A DNA stretch of 64,000 bases from Miltoncostaea sp963762825 (GTDB lineage Bacteria; Actinomycetota; Thermoleophilia; Miltoncostaeales; Miltoncostaeaceae), in NCBI GenBank assembly GCA_963762825.1, contig CAVXLZ010000001.1, positions 930,001-994,000 on the forward strand, in the 5' to 3' direction. Below the pieces are notes generated by a model. That model saw only the letters and a list, made by a program, of their open reading frames with translations. It was not told where the DNA came from and did not search any database. Positions within the stretch are counted from its first letter, which is position 1. The number at the start of each line of letters is the position of its first letter. Below, piece by piece: positions 43,141 through 52,140 of the stretch. The translations under genes and the position numbers were made by a program.

Positions 43141-43356
43141 ATGGGCAACAGCGTCTACAAGGTCATCGAGATCGTCGGCACCAGCGACTCCTCGTGGGAG
43201 GACGCGACCGCGGCCGCCATCTCGACCGCCGCCAAGACCCTCCGTGACCTGCGAGTGGCCGAGGTCATCAAGCAGGACGTCACGATCAACGACGACGGCT
43301 CGGTCGACCAGTACCGCAGCCGGCTGTCGCTCTCGTTCAAGTACCAGGACGACTGA
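43141..43356 (+). CDS. Dodecin (flavin-binding dodecamer subunit)
   Basis: 71 aa, MGNSVYKVIEIVGTSDSSWE. The pattern VYKVIEIVGTS, SWEDATAAAISTAAKTLRDL and YRSRLSLSFKYQD is the complete dodecin fold; the Trp in SSWEDA stacks on flavin. Dodecins buffer FMN/FAD or CoA. ATG at 43141 follows an AAAAAGGATG site. A long inverted repeat terminates it. Confidence 0.95.
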   Translation: MGNSVYKVIEIVGTSDSSWEDATAAAISTAAKTLRDLRVAEVIKQDVTINDDGSVDQYRSRLSLSFKYQDD

Positions 43357-43373
43357 GAGAGGCCCTTCGGCTC

Positions 43374-43414
43374 GTGAGGGACGGACCCGGGTCATGCCCG
43401 GATCCGTCCCTCAC
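43374..43414. terminator. Bidirectional terminator between dodecin and DUF3891 gene
   Basis: GTGAGGGACGGA (43374-43385) pairs perfectly with TCCGTCCCTCAC (43403-43414); after one mismatch the inner CCGGG/CCCGG continue the stem around TCAT. The right arm contains the last codon and TGA of the DUF3891 gene (43411-43413), so the hairpin is partly coding. Confidence 0.7.
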
Positions 43415-44202
43415 GCCGGCCGCACCCTGAAGGTGAGGGTGATCCAGGGTGCTCGCCCGAGGCTCTCGCGAAGCTCGAGGTCCGAGGCGTAGGGGCGATC
43501 CTCGATCACCCGTGCCTTCACCGGCAGATCGAGCCGTTCCCCGGCGAACGGCCACGGAGTGAGCGCGCAGGCCATCGGCCCCTCGGGGAGCACGTGTATG
43601 TCGAGGCCCGGATCGTGGGAGGCGCGGGGCACCTGGGGCAGCACGAGAGAGCGCCCCGCTGACAGCCCGCGCCAGGTCAGATGGATGCTGAGGGCATCCC
43701 AGGTCTGCAGGAGGCGGTAACCCGCGGATTCCCAGGGCCCGAGCGCCGCGTCGGCATCGATCGCCTCGCGCAGCTCGCGCTGGACGGCGTCCTGCTCTTC
43801 GAGGAAGGCGCGCACGACGGGCTCGCGGGCGGTTCGGGCGGGCGGAGGTCCGGGATCGAGCCCCCCGCGGCCCTCGTAGAGCCGCTGGCCGTGAAGGCTG
43901 ACGAGCAGGCCGGTGCGGGGCCCCCGCCCGATGGCCGTGCGGATCCCCGCGCGATAGAGGGCGACGTGGGTCGGGCGATCGATCTCGGTGAAGTTGACCG
44001 GCGCTCCGCCCTGGACGCACGGAGCCGCCTCCCACGCACGCCAGCCCTCGTCGTGGCACGCCGCCGCCTCCTCGATGGGCGCGAAGGGCTCAGGCCGTGA
44101 GAAGACGGCGTTCCCCCACGCTCCGGCCAGGAGGGCGCACTGCTCCTGGTGGTCGACCTGACGCACCAGGAGCATGCCCTCGGGGCGTCGCGAGACGATC
44201 AC
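43411..44202 (-). CDS. DUF3891-family protein
   Basis: 263 aa. MIVSRRPEGMLLVRQVDHQE, EEAAACHDEGWRAWEAAPCV, SLHGQRLYEGRGG and LQTWDALSIHLTWRGLS are the conserved blocks of DUF3891, with His-Asp (CHDEGW) and His (SLHGQ) suggesting an HD-like metal site; the function is unknown. GTG start at 44200-44202, 19 nt after the helicase gene, so probably co-transcribed with it. Confidence 0.8.
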   Translation of the reverse strand: MIVSRRPEGMLLVRQVDHQEQCALLAGAWGNAVFSRPEPFAPIEEAAACHDEGWRAWEAAPCVQGGAPVNFTEIDRPTHVALYRAGIRTAIGRGPRTGLLVSLHGQRLYEGRGGLDPGPPPARTAREPVVRAFLEEQDAVQRELREAIDADAALGPWESAGYRLLQTWDALSIHLTWRGLSAGRSLVLPQVPRASHDPGLDIHVLPEGPMACALTPWPFAGERLDLPVKARVIEDRPYASDLELRESLGRAPWITLTFRVRPA

Positions 44203-44221
44203 GACGCGGTGCGGGCCGGGA

Positions 44222-46315
44222 TCACCGCACGGACCACTCGTCCACGATGCCGCTCAGGTCGCGATCGAGAAAACCCTGACCCGAGTTGATCACGACCGCG
44301 TCTGCTCCCGTGTCCCACGGGCGGCGCGCCGCGATCGGCCGGCACAGGTACAGCTCGTCGGCGGCCCGCGTGACCGCCACGTGGAAGAGCCGCTCCTCCT
44401 CGTCGAGATTGCCCTCGCTCACGGCCCAGCCCGAGGGAAACGACCCCGATTCGAGCTGGAGCACGAACACCACCGGCCATTCGAGCCCCTTCGCCTGGTG
44501 GACGCTCGAGAGCGCGACGCGCCGGGCCGGCCCGGAGATGTCCTCGTCCACCTCCACCCGCTCGGCGAGCTGCAGGTCGCCGAGGAAACGCTCGAGCGTC
44601 GACGAGCGGGTGGCGAGCTCGGCAAGGCGCGCGAGATCGCCCTCGCGATCCCTCCAGTTGGGATAGGCCCTCTGAAGATGGTCGCGATACCAGTCCGATC
44701 GGGCCACGAGCAGGACGATCTCCTCCGGGCGCGACATGCCCGCCACCGCCGCGACGGCCTCGCTGAATCGCTCGAGGCCGGTCGTTGCCGCACCGGACGG
44801 ACGCAGCGCCGCGGCGGCGGCGAGGGGGTCGGGGGCGTCGTGGATCCGGGCCCAGGTGCGCGCGGCGGTCGCGTCGCCGACCCGCTCGAACAGTCGCAGT
44901 GCCCGGTTCCAGGCCAGCTCATCGCGCGGGTTGTGCCGGAGGCGGCAGAAGGCGAGCACGTCCTTGACGTGCGCGCTCTCCACGAAGCGCGCGCCGGAGA
45001 ACATCTCGAACTCGACCCCCGCCTCCGAGAGCGCGAGCTGCAGGTCCACCGAGTGATGGTGTGCGCGGTAGAGGACGGCGATCTCACCCGGCGCGCGCCC
45101 GGCGGTGATCAGATCGGCGATCCGCTGGGTCACGAACGCGGCCTCATCCTGCACCGAGGAGAGGTGGGCGACCACCGGTCGCACTCCCGACGGTGGCCGG
45201 GCGGCCCGCAGGAGCTTGCCGAACGGGTTCCCCGCGGGCAGCGTCGCCTGGGCCAGGCCGACCACCTCGGGCGTGGAGCGGTAGTTGGTCTGAAGCGGGA
45301 AAACGCGGGTGCCCTCGACCGCCGCGAAGCGCTGCACGACCTCGGGGTCGGCTCCCCGCCACGAGTAGATCGACTGATCGGGGTCGGCGACGGCGATCAG
45401 GTTGCCCCCCTCCCCCGCGATCGCCTCCACCAGGCGCGCCTGCACCGGGTTGGTGTCGTGCAGCTCGTCGACCAGGATCCACCGGTACGCCTCCGCCAGC
45501 CGGCGGCACACCCGGGGATGCTCGTCGAGCAGCCGGGCGGTGAGCACCAGGAGATCGGCATAGTCCACGGCGGCCATCGCGCGCTTGCGCTCGGCGTAGC
45601 CGTCGGCGATGGCGCGCAGCTCGTCGAGCCGGTCGCCGAGCCGGGGGTTGGCATCGACCACCACCTCCTCCAGCGAGCGGCCGCTCTCGGCGGCGAGGGA
45701 GGCCCACCCGACGATCGCCCCCGGCTTGGGGAGTGACGGGCGGGTCGTGCGGTCCGCCAGCACGGCGTCCCGGGCGATCGAGGCGACCTGGGCCTGGTCC
45801 TCGGCATCGAGGACGGTGAAGGCCGACGGGAGTCCGATCAGCGGCCCGTAGCGCGAGAGGATGCGGCGACACACCGAGTGGAATGTGCCGGCGGTGACCG
45901 GGGCGAGGTCGATCTGCGAGACCCGCCCGGCGCGGTCGATCATGTCGCGTGCGGCGCGGCGAGTGAACGTGACGAGCATGATCGCCTCGGGCGGCGTGCC
46001 GGTCTCCACCAGATGGGCCAGTGTCGCGATGATGGTCCGCGTCTTGCCCGATCCCGCCGACGCGAGCACCAGGACGCGGCCTCCCGCCCCCTCCACCGCC
46101 GCGAGTTGCTCGGCGTCGAGCATCTCGCGCAGACGCGCGGAGGCGCCGCGCGCGGCGGGGCCGGAGGGCCGCAGGCGGTAGACCGTGCGAACCGAGGGCT
46201 CGGCGGCGAGTGGGTCGCGTGGCTCGCGAGCGTCGCGTGCGGCCTTCTGCGCCTCGATATGGGGCAGCGTCGGCGGTGCCGATTGCCAGCGCGGATATCC
46301 CTTTGCGGTCGACAT
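44222..46315 (-). CDS. UvrD/Rep/PcrA-like SF1A DNA helicase
   Basis: 697 aa. Q-motif LDAEQLAAVEGAGGRVLVLA, Walker A ASAGSGKTRTII, motif Ia TFTRRAARDM, motif II LVDELHDTNPVQARLVEAIA, motif III DPDQSIYSWRGADPEVVQRF, motif IV LQTNYRSTPEVV, motif V SSVHQAKGLEWPVVFVLQLE and motif VI EERLFHVAVTRAADELYL. Motif II reads DELHDTN instead of the usual DEFQDTN, and motif III DPDQS instead of DDDQS; the Mg/ATP-binding DE pair is intact. An Arg/Pro-rich N-terminal extension of ~65 residues precedes the helicase. It probably acts in repair or restart. Confidence 0.93.
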   Translation of the reverse strand: MSTAKGYPRWQSAPPTLPHIEAQKAARDAREPRDPLAAEPSVRTVYRLRPSGPAARGASARLREMLDAEQLAAVEGAGGRVLVLASAGSGKTRTIIATLAHLVETGTPPEAIMLVTFTRRAARDMIDRAGRVSQIDLAPVTAGTFHSVCRRILSRYGPLIGLPSAFTVLDAEDQAQVASIARDAVLADRTTRPSLPKPGAIVGWASLAAESGRSLEEVVVDANPRLGDRLDELRAIADGYAERKRAMAAVDYADLLVLTARLLDEHPRVCRRLAEAYRWILVDELHDTNPVQARLVEAIAGEGGNLIAVADPDQSIYSWRGADPEVVQRFAAVEGTRVFPLQTNYRSTPEVVGLAQATLPAGNPFGKLLRAARPPSGVRPVVAHLSSVQDEAAFVTQRIADLITAGRAPGEIAVLYRAHHHSVDLQLALSEAGVEFEMFSGARFVESAHVKDVLAFCRLRHNPRDELAWNRALRLFERVGDATAARTWARIHDAPDPLAAAAALRPSGAATTGLERFSEAVAAVAGMSRPEEIVLLVARSDWYRDHLQRAYPNWRDREGDLARLAELATRSSTLERFLGDLQLAERVEVDEDISGPARRVALSSVHQAKGLEWPVVFVLQLESGSFPSGWAVSEGNLDEEERLFHVAVTRAADELYLCRPIAARRPWDTGADAVVINSGQGFLDRDLSGIVDEWSVR

Positions 46316-46355
46316 GGGCGCGGGACGTTATCCGGGTCCTCGGACGGACCCGAGG

Positions 46356-46613
46356 TCAGCTGATCGAGTAGACCGCCAGGAGGAGGGCCGACGCCGAGAG
46401 CGCCGCGAAGGTGAGGCCGCCGCCGAGGACCATCAGCGCCCGGGCGCCCGCCGGGTCCTCGGCGGAGCGCCTGCGCACGGCCAGCAGCACCGCCACCGCG
46501 ATTGCCGCGATCAGGATGCAGAGGAGCGGCGCCGTCGCGCCGTGGCCTCGGATGTCGTCGATGAGCGCCGCCGCGACCAGCGTGTCGCCGACCGCGAGGG
46601 CCGCGAGGGCCAC
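46356..46613 (-). CDS. Small membrane protein (85 aa or slightly longer)
   Basis: Three hydrophobic segments: MALAALAVGDTLVAAALIDD, APLLCILIAAIAVAVLLAVR and ALMVLGGGLTFAALSASALL. The annotated start is the GTG at 46611-46613; the frame is open upstream through EESLESPPEGEGPRRAANV to the end of the NUDIX gene, but has no ATG, GTG or TTG there. Not recognised. It lies between the NUDIX and helicase genes, same strand. Confidence 0.5.
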   Translation of the reverse strand: MALAALAVGDTLVAAALIDDIRGHGATAPLLCILIAAIAVAVLLAVRRRSAEDPAGARALMVLGGGLTFAALSASALLLAVYSIS

Positions 46614-46665
46614 ATTCGCGGCCCGCCGCGGGCCCTCCCCCTCCGGCGGCGACTCCAGCGACTCC

Positions 46666-47214
46666 TCAGGATCCAGCGCGGATCTCCCGCTCGAGGCGGA
46701 GCAGGCCGATCAGGGTCTTCGCATCGCGCACCTCGGCGATGGCCGACGAGAGATCGGCGAGCGGCCACTCCACGACCTCGATCTGCTCGTCGTCGTCTCC
46801 GCAGGCCTCCTCGGCGGGCGACAGGTCCGTCGCCATGAAGCAGTGGATGAACTCGGTTAGGATCGCCGGCGCCGTGTAGAAGCCGCCCAGATCGCGCCAG
46901 GTCGCGGCTGCCCGACCGACCTCCTCCGCCAGCTCACGGCGCGCGCACGCGAGGGGCTCCTCGCCGGCGTGGTCGAGCTTGCCGGCCGGAAGCTCGAGCG
47001 TGTACTCCTCGACCGCCTCCCGCGGCTGGCGCACGAGCAGGACGCTGCCCGCCTCGACCGGGACCATCACGACCGCGCCGGGGTGGTCCATCACCTCGCG
47101 TCGCACGATCGTGCCGTCCGGGCGCCGGTAGTCGGACTCCCTCAGGTTGACGATGGCGCCGCGGTGAATCGGGGTCGTGCGGATGGGCGGCCCGAGCCCG
47201 CCCGATCGGTCCAT
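46666..47214 (-). CDS. NUDIX hydrolase, probable ADP-ribose pyrophosphatase
   Basis: 182 aa. The Nudix box is complete: GKLDHAGEEPLACARRELAEEVG (23-residue motif, GX5EX7REUXEEXGU). Upstream LELPAG and downstream GGFYTAPAILTEFIHCFMAT with the Pro-Gly loop are those of ADP-ribose pyrophosphatases such as Rv1700. In mycobacteria Rv1700 lies next to pyrG, as here, with an M20 peptidase gene between. ATG start overlaps the M20 stop (TGATG). Confidence 0.9.
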   Translation of the reverse strand: MDRSGGLGPPIRTTPIHRGAIVNLRESDYRRPDGTIVRREVMDHPGAVVMVPVEAGSVLLVRQPREAVEEYTLELPAGKLDHAGEEPLACARRELAEEVGRAAATWRDLGGFYTAPAILTEFIHCFMATDLSPAEEACGDDDEQIEVVEWPLADLSSAIAEVRDAKTLIGLLRLEREIRAGS

Positions 47215-48359
47215 CAGCCCGCGGTGCGGGCCGCGTCGATGAGCCCGAGGGTCACCTCGAGCATCTGCTCGAGGCTCGCCACCGAGATGCTCTCGTCGGG
47301 GGTGTGCGGCGCCACCATGCCATTGCAGAGGTTGACCGAGGGAAGCCCGTTGCGGATGAAGGCGTTGACGTCCGAGCCTCCTCCGCTCGCCACCAGGCGC
47401 GGGGTGTGACCGAGGGCGCCGAGCACCTCGCTCGCCATGCGTACCTGGGGATCGGCCTCGCCGAGCCGGTAGGCCCAGAACTCCTTCTCGACCCGGGTCT
47501 CCAGGTCGACCTCGCACTCGCTCGCCGCCCACGTGAGCGCATCGAGCATCGCCGTGAGCTGCACCGAGAGCGCCCGCTCGTCGCGGCTGCGAACCTCGGC
47601 CGTCACCGTGCACCGCTCGGCGACGACGTTGGTCGCGGTGCCTCCGGCGATCGTCCCGACATTGGCCGTGGTCTCGGCGTCGATCCGCCCGAGCGGCATG
47701 CGGGCGATCGCGCGCGATGCCGCCAAAATGGCGCTGCGGCCTACCTCTGGAGAGATCCCCGCGTGCGCGCTGCGTCCGACGAAGGTCGCCTCGATCCGGT
47801 GGAGTGAGGGCGCCGATGAGACGATGTCGCCCACCGGGCCGGTGTGGTCGTAGACGAAGCCGAAGCGGGCGGCGAGCGGCGAGGGGTCGAAGGCCTGCGC
47901 GCCGCGCAGCCCGATTTCCTCGCAGGGCGTGAAGACCAGCTCGACACCCCCATGGGGCCGGCTCTCGGCGACCACCTGCCGCATCGCCTGGAGGACCACC
48001 GCGACCGCCGACTTGTTGTCCCCGCCGAGGATGGTCGGATGACGGTTGGTGAGCACCCCATCGACCGACTCGACCTCGACCGGGCCGGAGAGCGGGACGG
48101 TGTCCAGATGCGTCCCGAACATGATCGGGGTGCCGGATGGAGCGGTGGCCGGGAAGCGCCCGACGATGTTCCCGCACCCCGCGGGAAGGGCGGCGCCGGC
48201 ATCGTCCTCGTGGACCTCGGCACCGAGCGAGCGCAGCTCGGCCCGGACCACCTCCGCCACGGCGCTCTCCTCGCGGGAAGGCGACGGGATCTCGCAGAGT
48301 CGCACCATCAGGCGGGCCACCTCGGGCAGCCCGTCCAGGTCGAGAGGGCTCAGACTCAA
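47214..48359 (-). CDS. M20-family zinc peptidase (PepT-like)
   Basis: 381 aa. Dinuclear zinc ligands are visible in FGTHLDTVP (His, Asp), LGGDNKSAVAV (bridging Asp), TPCEEIGLRGA (catalytic Glu and ligand), DHTGPVGDI and C-terminal NGMVAPHTPDESI (His). A dimerisation domain (FVGRSAHAGISPEVGRSAIL) is inserted. Most like the PepT-like group that cleaves small peptides. The start is a TTG at 48357-48359, overlapping the pyrG TGA; a start a few codons later is possible. Confidence 0.87.
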   Translation of the reverse strand: MSLSPLDLDGLPEVARLMVRLCEIPSPSREESAVAEVVRAELRSLGAEVHEDDAGAALPAGCGNIVGRFPATAPSGTPIMFGTHLDTVPLSGPVEVESVDGVLTNRHPTILGGDNKSAVAVVLQAMRQVVAESRPHGGVELVFTPCEEIGLRGAQAFDPSPLAARFGFVYDHTGPVGDIVSSAPSLHRIEATFVGRSAHAGISPEVGRSAILAASRAIARMPLGRIDAETTANVGTIAGGTATNVVAERCTVTAEVRSRDERALSVQLTAMLDALTWAASECEVDLETRVEKEFWAYRLGEADPQVRMASEVLGALGHTPRLVASGGGSDVNAFIRNGLPSVNLCNGMVAPHTPDESISVASLEQMLEVTLGLIDAARTAG

Positions 48360-50008
48360 CCGCCGAGCTGCGCGTGCGTGTGCGACGGCGCGCCCTCGCG
48401 CGCCCGTGACCGATCGGCCGCTGCTCCCACGAACTCACGGAAGAGCGGCTGGGGACGGGTGGGGCGGCTCTTGAACTCGGGGTGGAACTGCGATGCGCAG
48501 AACCAGGGGTGATCGGGCAGCTCCACGACCTCGACCAGCCGGCCGTTGGGCGAGCGCCCGCTGAGCACCAGGCCCGCGGCCTCCAGCTCGTCGTGCATCG
48601 AGGGGTTGACCTCGTACCGGTGGCGGTGCCGCTCGTAGATCACGGCCTGATCGTCGTAGGCGGCGCGGGCGCGCGTGCCTTCGACCAGGTGGACGGGATC
48701 GGCGCCGAGCCGCATCGTGCCTCCACGCTCCTCGACCGCGCGCTGCTCGGGGAGGAGGTCGATGACCGGATACGGCGTCTCGGGGTCGGCCTCGCTGGAG
48801 TTGGCCCCGTCCATGGCGCACACATGGCGGGCGAACTCGATCACGGCGATCTGCATGCCGAGGCATATGCCCAGGAAGGGCACCTCGCGCTCGCGGGCGT
48901 AGCGGGTCGCGGCGATCTTGCCCTCGATCCCCCGCCCGCCGAATCCCCCGGGTACCAGGACGCCGTCGGCGCGGGACAGGAGGATCTCCAGATCCTCGGC
49001 CTCGGCATCGACCCAGTCGATCTCGAGCTCGACCCCGTGATGGATGGCGGCATGCTTGAGGGCCTCGGCGACGGAGAGGTACGCGTCGTGAAGCTGCACG
49101 TACTTCCCGACGAGGGCGATCCTGACCCGGCCCTCGCATGCGTGGATCCGCCCGACCAGGGCACGCCAGTCGGAGAGGTCCGGCGCCGGAACCGCGCGCC
49201 CGAGACGCTGACAGACGACGGTCGCGAAGCCCTCCGCCTCGAGGTTGAGCGGGACCTCGTAGATGTCGCCGGCGTCCACGGCCGAGATCACGGCGTTCAT
49301 CGGGATGCCGCCGTAGAGGGCGATCTTGCGGCGGATGTCGTCGGTCAGCTCGCGATCGGATCGCAGCACGAGGACGTCGGGCTCGATTCCGATGCGCCGC
49401 AACTCGTTGACCGAGTGCTGGGTCGTCTTGCTCTTCAGCTCGCCCGATGCATCGAGGTACGGGACCAGCGTGACGTGGACGAAGCAGACGTGCTCGCGGC
49501 CCACGTCGTTGCGCAGCTGGCGGATGGCCTCGAGGAACGGGAGCGACTCGATGTCGCCCACGGTGCCGCCGATCTCGACGATCACCACCTCGGCGTTGGA
49601 GCTGGCCGCCGCCTGGCGGATCCTCCCCTTGATCTCGTCGGTCACGTGGGGGATCACCTGCACCGTCGCGCCCAGGAAGTCGCCGCGACGCTCCTTCTTG
49701 ATGACGGCGTCGTAGACGGCACCGGTCGTCACGTTGGAGATCCGGGTCAGGCTCTCGTCGGTGAAGCGCTCGTAGTGGCCGAGATCGAGATCGGTCTCCG
49801 CGCCGTCCTCGGTGACGAACACCTCCCCGTGCTGGAAGGGGCTCATCGTGCCGGGATCGACGTTCAGGTAGGGATCGCACTTCTGGAGCGACACCTTCAC
49901 CCCGCGCGCCTTCAGCAGGGTCCCGAGGGACGCCGCTGAGATCCCCTTCCCCAAGCCGGAGACCACACCCCCGGTCACGAAGACGTACTTCACCGGTGTC
50001 TCGACCAC
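48356..50008 (-). CDS. pyrG: CTP synthase
   Basis: 550 aa; makes CTP from UTP, ATP and glutamine. Synthetase domain: KYVFVTGGVVSGLGKGISAA, CDPYLNVDPGTMSPFQHGEV, DTVGDIESLPFLEA-like GGTVGDIESLPFLEA. The class I glutamine amidotransferase domain has the nucleophile in PFLGICLGMQIAVIE and the His/Glu pair in SQFHPEFKSRP. The GTG at 50006-50008 (CAGGAG 5 nt before) gives MVETPVKYVFVTGG; a longer upstream frame is rejected. It is coupled to the M20 and NUDIX genes. Confidence 0.96.
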   Translation of the reverse strand: MVETPVKYVFVTGGVVSGLGKGISAASLGTLLKARGVKVSLQKCDPYLNVDPGTMSPFQHGEVFVTEDGAETDLDLGHYERFTDESLTRISNVTTGAVYDAVIKKERRGDFLGATVQVIPHVTDEIKGRIRQAAASSNAEVVIVEIGGTVGDIESLPFLEAIRQLRNDVGREHVCFVHVTLVPYLDASGELKSKTTQHSVNELRRIGIEPDVLVLRSDRELTDDIRRKIALYGGIPMNAVISAVDAGDIYEVPLNLEAEGFATVVCQRLGRAVPAPDLSDWRALVGRIHACEGRVRIALVGKYVQLHDAYLSVAEALKHAAIHHGVELEIDWVDAEAEDLEILLSRADGVLVPGGFGGRGIEGKIAATRYAREREVPFLGICLGMQIAVIEFARHVCAMDGANSSEADPETPYPVIDLLPEQRAVEERGGTMRLGADPVHLVEGTRARAAYDDQAVIYERHRHRYEVNPSMHDELEAAGLVLSGRSPNGRLVEVVELPDHPWFCASQFHPEFKSRPTRPQPLFREFVGAAADRSRAREGAPSHTHAQLGG

Positions 50009-50451
50009 GTGCGCTCCTGTTCCCCGACGACCCGCGGGAGGATAGCGGGCGGGTCGGCGGACGCGCAGGGTGCCGGCACCCCCCGACACCCTGTCACTCC
50101 CGCTCCGTGCGAACGACTCTCGGCACGGACGGCGGGGCGCCGAGGTGGGAGCGTGGGAGGGCCCGCCGGGTCGGTGTGCCAATTGACCGACGTGTGATCG
50201 GTCGATTGACCGGTACGGCGCTCGGGGGCCCGCAGCGCCGATCATCCCGGACGCCCCCGATCAGGATCGCGCCGTGGAGGCCGGCGACGAGCCCATGAAG
50301 AGGTGGCGCCTCCGGGTGGTCCCACGAGGCGTCCGACCGCGCCCCGGTGGATCAGCTCCTCAGCGGGTGGTCCGGCGACGGGTACACGGCGTCTGCGGCC
50401 CGGGTGGAATCCGCGTGAGCGTCGTCACGACGATCTTGCGACGGTCGCCGC
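50009..50451. other. 443-bp region between recN and pyrG without a recognised gene
   Basis: No frame looks coding. It must contain the pyrG promoter. The notable element is 50182-50212: ATTGACCGA (50182-50190) faces TCGGTCGAT (50198-50206) as a 9-bp inverted repeat with one mismatch, followed by a perfect CGGTC-GATT-GACCG. The Mycobacterium genes Rv1697/Rv1698 that sit here between recN and pyrG are absent. Otherwise I see only GC-rich sequence. Confidence 0.6.
50182..50212. promoter_or_regulatory. Inverted/direct repeat upstream of pyrG, candidate operator
   Basis: Two ATTGACC copies 23 bp apart (50182, 50205) and two overlapping inverted repeats: ATTGACCGA/TCGGTCGAT and CGGTC-GATT-GACCG. 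It lies about 175-200 bp upstream of the pyrG start. Could be a protein-binding site; no promoter assigned. Confidence 0.35.
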
Positions 50452-52140
50452 TCAGGCGGATCGCCGGGCGAGCAGCTCCTCGGCGTGGCGCCGTGCGCCC
50501 TCGTCACCCGTCTCGGAGCCGAGCATGCGACAGAGCTCCTCGATCAGCTCGTCGCCCTCCACCGGCTCGATCCTGGTCGTCGCGCGGCCACCCTCGTCGA
50601 GGCCCTTCACCAGCCGGTAGTGGGCGTCGGCCATCGCCGCCACCTGGGGCAGGTGCGTGATGACCACGACCTGACGACTGCGGGCGAAGTCGCGCAGGCG
50701 GGCACCCACGGCCGTGGCGGTGACCCCGCCGATGCCCGCATCCACCTCGTCGAGCACCCAGGTCGCCTCGTCGGCGGCGGCCGCGAGGCCGTGCAGCGCG
50801 AGGAGCACCCGCGAGAGCTCGCCGCCCGACGCCGTCGCCGCGAGCGGAGCCTCGGGCAGCCCGGGGTTGGCCCGCAGCCAGATGACGCACGAGTCGAGAG
50901 GCGGATCGCCCGCGTCCTCGACGATCTCGACACGCAGCTCGGCACGGGGCATGGCCAGATCGGCGAGCTGGCCGCGAACCGCTTCCGCCAGGCGAGGAGC
51001 GGCATCGGCCCGGGTGGCGCGGAGCGCGATGGCCACCTCGATCGCCTCATCGAGAACGCTCTCGCGCTCCTGGGCGAGCCCCAGCACGTCGCCGGCACCC
51101 TCGTCGAGGCCGTGGAGCGCCTCGCGCGCCCGGGCCACCCGCTCCAACACCGCCTCGGTACCCGGGCCGTACCGGCGCCCGAGGCGGCTGTAGACCTCCA
51201 GACGGTCCTCCACCTGCGCGAGGCGCCCCGGCTCCGCCTCGAGGTCCTGCAGGTACGCCCGGAGGCCGAGGGCGGCCTCCTGCAGGGCCGCCTGCGCCGA
51301 GACCAGCTCGGTGTGAGGCCCCGCCAGCGCCTCGTCCACCTCCACCATAGGAGCCAGCGCTGCGACCGCCACACCGGTGGCGTCCTGGGCGCCGCCCTCG
51401 CCGTCGCTCGGCGAGAGAGCCTCCGCGGCGGTGGAGGCCGCGGCGGCCAGGCCCTCGGCGTGCCTGAGTCGCTCGCGCTCACGGGTGAGCGCCTCCTGCT
51501 CGGCGAGGTCGAGGGCCGCCTCGTCGACGTCGGCCACGAGCTGCTCCAGCTCGCCGCGCTCGCGCTCGGCCGCCTCGCGCCGGCCGCGGGACTCCGCGAG
51601 GGAGCGGTCGAGCGCGGCGAGCCGGCGACGGAGGCCGGCCAGGCGCTCGGCGCCCTGAACCGCCTCGGGTCCGGCGAAGGCGTCGAGCACCGCGAGCTGG
51701 CTCGCGGGATTCACCAGCCGGCGGTGCTCGTGCTGAGCCGAGAAGCGCACCAGATGGCGCGCCAGGGCCGCGACCGCGTCGCGCGGGGCGGCCTGGCCGT
51801 CGATGAGGGCGCGCGCCCGCCCCTCGGCGGGAACCCGGCGGGCGAGCACGACCTCGCCCTCGTCCTCGGCGAGCTCGCGCAGCGCCAACGCCGGATCGTC
51901 CTCGTCCAGCCGATCCCAGAATCCCGCCGGCACGGCGAGGGTGGCCTGAACAAGTGCGTGTCGGGCGCCGGGACGGACCGCAGCCGGGTCGGCGGGCGCG
52001 CCGGTGAGCAGGCCGAGGGCCTGTGCCAGCACCGTCTTCCCGGCGCCGGTCTCCCCGGTGATCGCCGTCAGCCCGGCGGCCGGGGCGAGCTCGGCCCGCT
52101 CGATGACCACGAGGTCCCTGACCTCGAGAGAACGGATCAC
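50452..52140 (-). CDS. recN: DNA repair protein RecN (SMC-like ATPase)
   Basis: 562 aa. N-terminal Walker A AITGETGAGKTVLAQALGLL, a central coiled-coil region (~residues 150-370, with RERERLRHAEGLAAAAS), and C-terminal signature ATASGGELSRVLLALHGLAA, Walker B ATWVLDEVDAGIGG and the His-loop VVVITHLPQVAAMAD. Holds sister DNA together in double-strand break repair. The GTG at 52138-52140 overlaps the nadK stop. Gene order tlyA-nadK-recN is the actinobacterial standard. Confidence 0.96.
   Translation of the reverse strand: MIRSLEVRDLVVIERAELAPAAGLTAITGETGAGKTVLAQALGLLTGAPADPAAVRPGARHALVQATLAVPAGFWDRLDEDDPALALRELAEDEGEVVLARRVPAEGRARALIDGQAAPRDAVAALARHLVRFSAQHEHRRLVNPASQLAVLDAFAGPEAVQGAERLAGLRRRLAALDRSLAESRGRREAAERERGELEQLVADVDEAALDLAEQEALTRERERLRHAEGLAAAASTAAEALSPSDGEGGAQDATGVAVAALAPMVEVDEALAGPHTELVSAQAALQEAALGLRAYLQDLEAEPGRLAQVEDRLEVYSRLGRRYGPGTEAVLERVARAREALHGLDEGAGDVLGLAQERESVLDEAIEVAIALRATRADAAPRLAEAVRGQLADLAMPRAELRVEIVEDAGDPPLDSCVIWLRANPGLPEAPLAATASGGELSRVLLALHGLAAAADEATWVLDEVDAGIGGVTATAVGARLRDFARSRQVVVITHLPQVAAMADAHYRLVKGLDEGGRATTRIEPVEGDELIEELCRMLGSETGDEGARRHAEELLARRSA

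Noticed and set aside
50009..50245. N-terminal extension of CTP synthase
   Set aside because: Arg/Pro-rich and without family similarity; GTG at 50008 has a well-spaced AGGAG site and the usual VKYVFVTGG start.
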